This document shows positions 6,214 through 9,283 of a stretch of DNA of 9,283 nucleotides, one piece after another. The notes beneath the pieces are model-generated. The model searched no databases and was not told the DNA's origin. It saw nothing but the letters and a program-made list of their open reading frames with translations. The position numbers and the translations under genes were made by a program. Position 1 is the first letter of the stretch; the number at the start of each line of letters is the position of its first letter. The DNA is taken from assembly GCA_003218525.1 (NCBI GenBank), contig QHNU01000106.1, positions 1-9,283 of the forward strand, in the 5' to 3' direction. The DNA comes from Verrucomicrobiota bacterium (GTDB taxonomy: Bacteria; Verrucomicrobiota; Verrucomicrobiia; Chthoniobacterales; UBA10450).

Positions 6214-7683
6214 ATGTTAACGCGACGCGAATTTCTCCGAACCGCCGGACTTCTGGCGCTCGCGCCTTATCTCAATGTCAGGGCCGAGCGGGAGATCTGG
6301 GTCAATGACGTTCATTCGCAGATGAATCGCACGCGCGTTCGCGCGTTGCTCGCACCACGAACCCAAGATGAGCTAGCGCAGGCCATCCGGCGCGCGACAC
6401 GCGACAAGATGGCGATTTCTGTCTCCGGATGCCGCCACTCGATGGGAGGCCAGCAATTCGCAACCGACGGTATTTGCATCGATACCCGGGAACTGGCGAA
6501 CGTTGTTGCCTTCGATCGCGAACGGGGATTGATCGAAGCTGACGCCGGAATTCAATGGCCAAAGCTGATCGATACTTACCTCGAAGCGCAGCACGAAAGT
6601 GCGCACCCCTGGGGTATCGCGCAAAAACAAACGGGCGCGGACACGTTTACCTTGGGAGGCAGTTTGTCATCAAACGTGCATGGGCGGGGTCTGGCGATGA
6701 AACCACTGATTTCCAATGTCGAGTCGTTTACGTTGCTCAATGCGGACGGAAAAACGGTCCGCTGCTCGCGCGAAGAAAATGCGGAATTGTTTCGGACGGC
6801 GATTGGGGGCTACGGACTCTTCGGCTTCATCAACCGCGTCACCTTGCGACTCGTTCCGCGCCGAAAACTCCGGCGCGTCGTCGAAGTAATGCGCGCCGAT
6901 GGAGCCGCAAAACGATTCGCCGAGCGGATCGCGAGTGGCTTTTTGTACGGTGATTTTCAATTTTCCGTCGACGAAAAGTCGCCCGATTTCCTGCGCCTTG
7001 GGGTCTTCTCCTGTTATGAGCCGATTGCCGATGATACGCCGATCACTGCGGCGAAACACCTTGGTAACGACGATTGGCTCGATCTTCTAACGCTCGCTTA
7101 CACTGATCGCGCAAAAGCCTTTCAGCGGTACGCCGATTATTATCTTTCGACAAACGGTCAGACGTATTGGTCGGATACAAATCAGCTCAGCGCCTACCTT
7201 CCGAACTACGCACAGAAGCTGAAGGAAAAAATCCGCGACGGAAACGAATCGAGCCTCATTATTACCGAAATCTACGTTCCGCGACTGGCACTGGCTGATT
7301 TCCTCAGGCAGGCCGCCGATCTTCTACGAGACGCTGGCGTGCTCGTGATTTACGGCACCGTGCGGCTGATCGAAAAAGATGACGAAAGCTTTCTTCCGTG
7401 GGCGACGCAACCGTATGCCTGCATCATCTTCAATCTGCTCACAAATCATACTTCGGCAGGAATCGATAGATCAGCGCGCGCTTTTCGCGGGCTTATCGAT
7501 GTAGCAATCGCGCTCGGTGGCAGTTACTATCTTACCTATCACCGGTTCGCGACCCGCGAGCAGGTGACGGCATGTTACCCGCAGTTCGGCAGCTTTCTTG
7601 CACTAAAAAAGAAATACGATCCTGACGAGCGTTTTCAGAGCGATTGGTATCAGCATTACCGCGCAATGTTTGGGAAGAATTAG
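6214..7683 (+). CDS. Tat-exported VAO/PCMH-family FAD-dependent oxidase
   Basis: The product is 489 residues. The first 24 form a twin-arginine signal: LTRREFLRTAGLLALAPYL (2-20), with cleavage or membrane retention likely near VRA (22-24). A PCMH-type FAD-binding domain follows (about 38-216). SVSGCRHSMGG (69-79) matches the loop carrying the histidine that is covalently bound to FAD in gulonolactone/arabinonolactone oxidases, so His75 is the candidate. TFTLGGSLSSNVHGRGL (144-160) and IGGYGLFGFI (197-206) are the usual FAD-contacting segments. The substrate domain (about 217-489) ends with the typical YHRFATREQ (442-450) and KKKYDPDERFQSDWY (465-479). The family oxidises sugar lactones, alditols or other secondary alcohols; which one is not visible. 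The Tat signal means it folds with FAD in the cytoplasm and acts outside the inner membrane, unlike its operon neighbours. The ATG at 6214 is nine bases after the methyltransferase stop, with a weak GAAGA (6204-6208) before it. Confidence 0.88.
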   Translation: MLTRREFLRTAGLLALAPYLNVRAEREIWVNDVHSQMNRTRVRALLAPRTQDELAQAIRRATRDKMAISVSGCRHSMGGQQFATDGICIDTRELANVVAFDRERGLIEADAGIQWPKLIDTYLEAQHESAHPWGIAQKQTGADTFTLGGSLSSNVHGRGLAMKPLISNVESFTLLNADGKTVRCSREENAELFRTAIGGYGLFGFINRVTLRLVPRRKLRRVVEVMRADGAAKRFAERIASGFLYGDFQFSVDEKSPDFLRLGVFSCYEPIADDTPITAAKHLGNDDWLDLLTLAYTDRAKAFQRYADYYLSTNGQTYWSDTNQLSAYLPNYAQKLKEKIRDGNESSLIITEIYVPRLALADFLRQAADLLRDAGVLVIYGTVRLIEKDDESFLPWATQPYACIIFNLLTNHTSAGIDRSARAFRGLIDVAIALGGSYYLTYHRFATREQVTACYPQFGSFLALKKKYDPDERFQSDWYQHYRAMFGKN

Positions 7684-7692
7684 TGCTTCGGA

Positions 7693-8874
7693 ATGTCAAC
7701 CATAATTGTCGTTGGTGCCGGCATTAATGGCGTCACTGCCGCGATCGAATTAAAGAAGCGCGGCCATAAAGTTTCTTTAGTCGATCCCGGTCCGCTCCCC
7801 CATCCCCTGGCCGCTTCTACTGATGTCAGCAAAGCGGTGCGCGCCGCCTATGGTGCAGACCAAGATTACACGAGTCTAGCCGAGCGCTCGATTCAGCTCT
7901 GGCGCAAATGGAACCAAGAGTTTGGGGTCGAACTTTATCACGAGATCCACTTTTTATTTTTGCGCCAACGGGCGATGCAACCGGGCGACTTCGAGTACGA
8001 AAGTTTTAAGTTGCTCGAGAAAAGGGGTCACAAGGTTGAGCGCATCGATTCGAGAGTGCTGCACGAGCGCTTTCCGGCGTGGAATGCAGAACGGTATCCC
8101 GACGGCTTCCTCGACCTCGAAGCTGGTTACGCAGAAAGCGGACGGGTGGTGGCACAGCTCATCGAACATTCCAAATCGCTCGGCGTCGGGTTGTGCGAAG
8201 GCAGCCGATTTTCTGCGCTCGTCGAACACGACGGCCGAGTGAGAGGTGTCGTGCTGCATGACGGGCGATCGGTTGCAGCCGATGTTGTGATCATGGCCGT
8301 TGGTGCGTGGACGCCGTACCTCCTGCCGTTCACGAAAAACTTTTTCCGCGCGACCGGACATGCGGTATTTCACCTGAAACCGCGCCAAGAAAAGCTATTC
8401 CAACCGGAGCAGTTTCCGGTTTTTGGCGCCGACCTTTCCTCAACGGGTTTCTATGGTTTTCCGATCGGTCGCGAAGGTGTTGTCAAGATCGCGCGGCACG
8501 GTCCGGGACGCGAAATGCCGCCCGATTCGCCGGATCGTGTCGTGACGGCCGAGGAGGAAAGTAGGCTGCGGGAATTTCTCGCGGAGACCTTTCCGGCGCT
8601 GGCTGACGCGCTGGTTGTTAACTCACGGATTTGCTTCTATTGCGATACTCACGACGGCGATTTTTGGATTGCCCGCGATCCAGAGCGAGCCGGTTTGATT
8701 GTGGCCGCGGGCGACAGCGGTCACGGATTCAAATTTGCGCCTGTGCTCGGCGAACTGATCGCGGATGCGGTCGAAGAGAAAAGCAATCCTTTGTTAAACA
8801 AATTTCGGTGGCGACCCGAGGTGCAGCCGGGCGACAAGAAGGAGGCCGCGCGATTCTTGCCGGCGAAATCGTAA
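7693..8874 (+). CDS. FAD-dependent amine oxidase of the sarcosine oxidase (MSOX/SolA) type
   Basis: The product is 393 residues, the length of monomeric sarcosine oxidase. A Rossmann FAD site begins at the N-terminus: VVGAGINGVTAAIELKKRG (6-24), ending with the ribose-binding acid Asp31. By eye against recalled MSOX sequence, Cys314 in SRICFYCDT matches the cysteine that binds FAD covalently; Lys265 and His269 in VKIARHG match the oxygen-activating lysine and an active-site histidine; and Tyr254, Arg50 and Lys347 (in GHGFKF, 343-348) match residues around the substrate carboxylate. This predicts a cytoplasmic oxidase of a secondary or N-methyl amino acid that yields imine and hydrogen peroxide. 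The exact substrate (sarcosine, pipecolate, N-methyltryptophan, saccharopine-like) is not decided. The segment SKAVRAAYG (46-54) has Lys where MSOX has Arg, a possible specificity difference. It starts nine bases after the FAD oxidase stop without a clear ribosome site and is last of the four-gene run. Confidence 0.88.
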   Translation: MSTIIVVGAGINGVTAAIELKKRGHKVSLVDPGPLPHPLAASTDVSKAVRAAYGADQDYTSLAERSIQLWRKWNQEFGVELYHEIHFLFLRQRAMQPGDFEYESFKLLEKRGHKVERIDSRVLHERFPAWNAERYPDGFLDLEAGYAESGRVVAQLIEHSKSLGVGLCEGSRFSALVEHDGRVRGVVLHDGRSVAADVVIMAVGAWTPYLLPFTKNFFRATGHAVFHLKPRQEKLFQPEQFPVFGADLSSTGFYGFPIGREGVVKIARHGPGREMPPDSPDRVVTAEEESRLREFLAETFPALADALVVNSRICFYCDTHDGDFWIARDPERAGLIVAAGDSGHGFKFAPVLGELIADAVEEKSNPLLNKFRWRPEVQPGDKKEAARFLPAKS

Positions 8875-8915
8875 GGCAGCGATTCCGCACTGGAGCGCAT
8901 TCAGTACGGGTTGGC

Positions 8916-8937
8916 TTTCCGCTGAGGACAGCGGAAA
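8916..8937. terminator. Perfect hairpin in the convergent spacer (possible bidirectional terminator)
   Basis: Arms TTTCCGCT (8916-8923) and AGCGGAAA (8930-8937) pair over eight bases around a 6-nt loop, 41 bp past the amine oxidase stop and between convergent genes. The position suits transcription termination. Neither strand has a T-run after the stem, so a classical intrinsic terminator is doubtful; it overlaps the first direct repeat copy and may simply belong to that element. Confidence 0.3.
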
Positions 8938-8995
8938 CTACAATGACCGCAGGCGACGGCTACTTACGGTCGAGGACGGCGGAAATTACAATACC
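8924..8995. repeat. Two imperfect direct repeat copies, 48 bp apart
   Basis: Copy 1 (8924-8948) and copy 2 (8972-8995) share the pattern GAGGACRGCGGAAAYTACAAT followed by ACC, with two substitutions and one single-base indel over about 25 bases. Both lie in the 145-bp spacer between the amine oxidase and the jag-like gene. A weaker third resemblance (GCGACGGCTACTTACGG, 8953-8969) lies between them. This looks like a short dispersed intergenic repeat family rather than a CRISPR: there are too few copies and the spacer is itself repeat-like. Confidence 0.55.
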
Positions 8996-9006
8996 GTGCG
9001 CCGTCC
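8974..9006. other. Inverted repeat downstream of the jag-like gene
   Basis: Perfect 8-bp arms GGACGGCG (8974-8981) and CGCCGTCC (8999-9006) flank a 17-nt AT-richer loop that is the core of repeat copy 2. It begins 13 bp after the stop of the minus-strand jag-like gene, so it could form a GC-rich 3' hairpin on that transcript, either stabilising or terminating. No T-run follows on the minus strand. Confidence 0.35.
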
Positions 9007-9019
9007 CCAGCGTATCCGC

Positions 9020-9283
9020 CTATTTCGGTTGCGTGGCCTCTTGCTTCTTTGGCTGTCGCCGCATCAAAGTGATTTGCTTTATTCGCGCGGAATCGCTTGG
9101 ACTCCAGGTTGCGACATCGGGATCATCCTTGAAGGCGTTGTGAACGATACGCCGCTCGTAGGAATTCATCGGCTCGAGCTGAAGCGATCGGCCGGTAATG
9201 CGGACACGCTCGGCCAGTTCACGGACGCGCTGGACGATACGGTCTTCGCGCATGGAACGATAATGTTCGCAATCGACGATAAC
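9020..9283 (-). CDS. jag: Jag/KhpB-like R3H-domain RNA-binding protein, C-terminal 87 residues (partial)
   Basis: The frame is open from the right edge to a TAG at 9022-9020, so the 5' part lies outside the window. An ATG at 9253 is internal: the ten residues before it (VIVDCEHYRS) match the link between the KH and R3H domains of Jag, as in family members that read roughly VDxxxYRxRRE. The R3H domain follows, with LEPMNSYERRIVHNAF (36-51) containing the defining Arg-xxx-His (RRIVH, 44-48), then DPDVATWSPSD (54-64). Jag/KhpB partners with KhpA, binds RNA and affects cell-envelope growth in several bacteria; its gene often lies after yidC. The usual Gly-Glu-Glu-Pro-Arg element after the R3H motif is replaced by SPSDSARIKQI, and a short basic/glutamine tail ends the protein. 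Gene identity is likely but the KH domain cannot be seen. Confidence 0.75.
   Translation of the reverse strand, partial: VIVDCEHYRSMREDRIVQRVRELAERVRITGRSLQLEPMNSYERRIVHNAFKDDPDVATWSPSDSARIKQITLMRRQPKKQEATQPK

Noticed and set aside
8924..8995. CRISPR array
   Set aside because: Only two imperfect copies with a short spacer that itself resembles the repeat, and no cas genes nearby.
8631..9143. Plus-strand frame of 170 codons running across the spacer
   Set aside because: It overlaps the 3' end of the amine oxidase in another frame, crosses the repeat element and overlaps the jag-like gene. It has no motif.

Overview
The window is about 9.3 kb of bacterial chromosome with moderate-to-high GC and very little intergenic DNA. 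It holds eight protein genes, two of them cut by the window edges, and no RNA gene, insertion sequence or CRISPR array that I can see. A Gram-negative cell plan is implied by the AsmA/TamB-like envelope protein, the anti-sigma-like inner-membrane protein and the Tat-exported oxidase. The gene set and the short dispersed-looking intergenic repeat remind me of Verrucomicrobiota (Chthoniobacterales-like soil bacteria). That placement is an impression from sequence style, not a demonstrated result.

Left part (1-3365). A long minus-strand frame runs from a GTG at 1907 off the left edge with no stop. It encodes at least 635 residues of an AsmA/TamB-like envelope protein. A 94-bp divergent region with two overlapping inverted repeats separates it from a plus-strand pair: a single-pass anti-sigma-factor-like protein (2002-2685) and a nucleoside phosphorylase/nucleosidase-family protein resembling HpnG (2682-3365). 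The pair overlaps by ATGA and is probably translationally coupled. No sigma factor gene is visible beside the anti-sigma-like gene.

Middle (3395-4301). A cation diffusion facilitator gene on the minus strand converges with the nucleosidase gene (29 bp apart). It diverges from the next operon with no intergenic DNA: the two ATG start codons overlap in the palindrome CATG at 4298-4301.

Right part (4299-8874). Four plus-strand genes are spaced by 7, 9 and 9 bp: a zinc-free MDR-family 2-enoyl-thioester reductase (MECR/Etr1 type), an LCM-type SAM-dependent methyltransferase, a Tat-signal-bearing VAO-family FAD oxidase with a candidate histidyl-FAD site, and an MSOX-like flavin amine oxidase with a candidate cysteinyl-FAD site. 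Tight spacing and shared redox/methylation chemistry suggest one operon for small-molecule modification. The substrate cannot be read from sequence, and this is the best candidate here for an undescribed pathway. A 145-bp convergent spacer follows, with two imperfect direct repeat copies 48 bp apart and two inverted repeats. The window ends inside the 3' part of a minus-strand jag/khpB-like R3H-domain gene.
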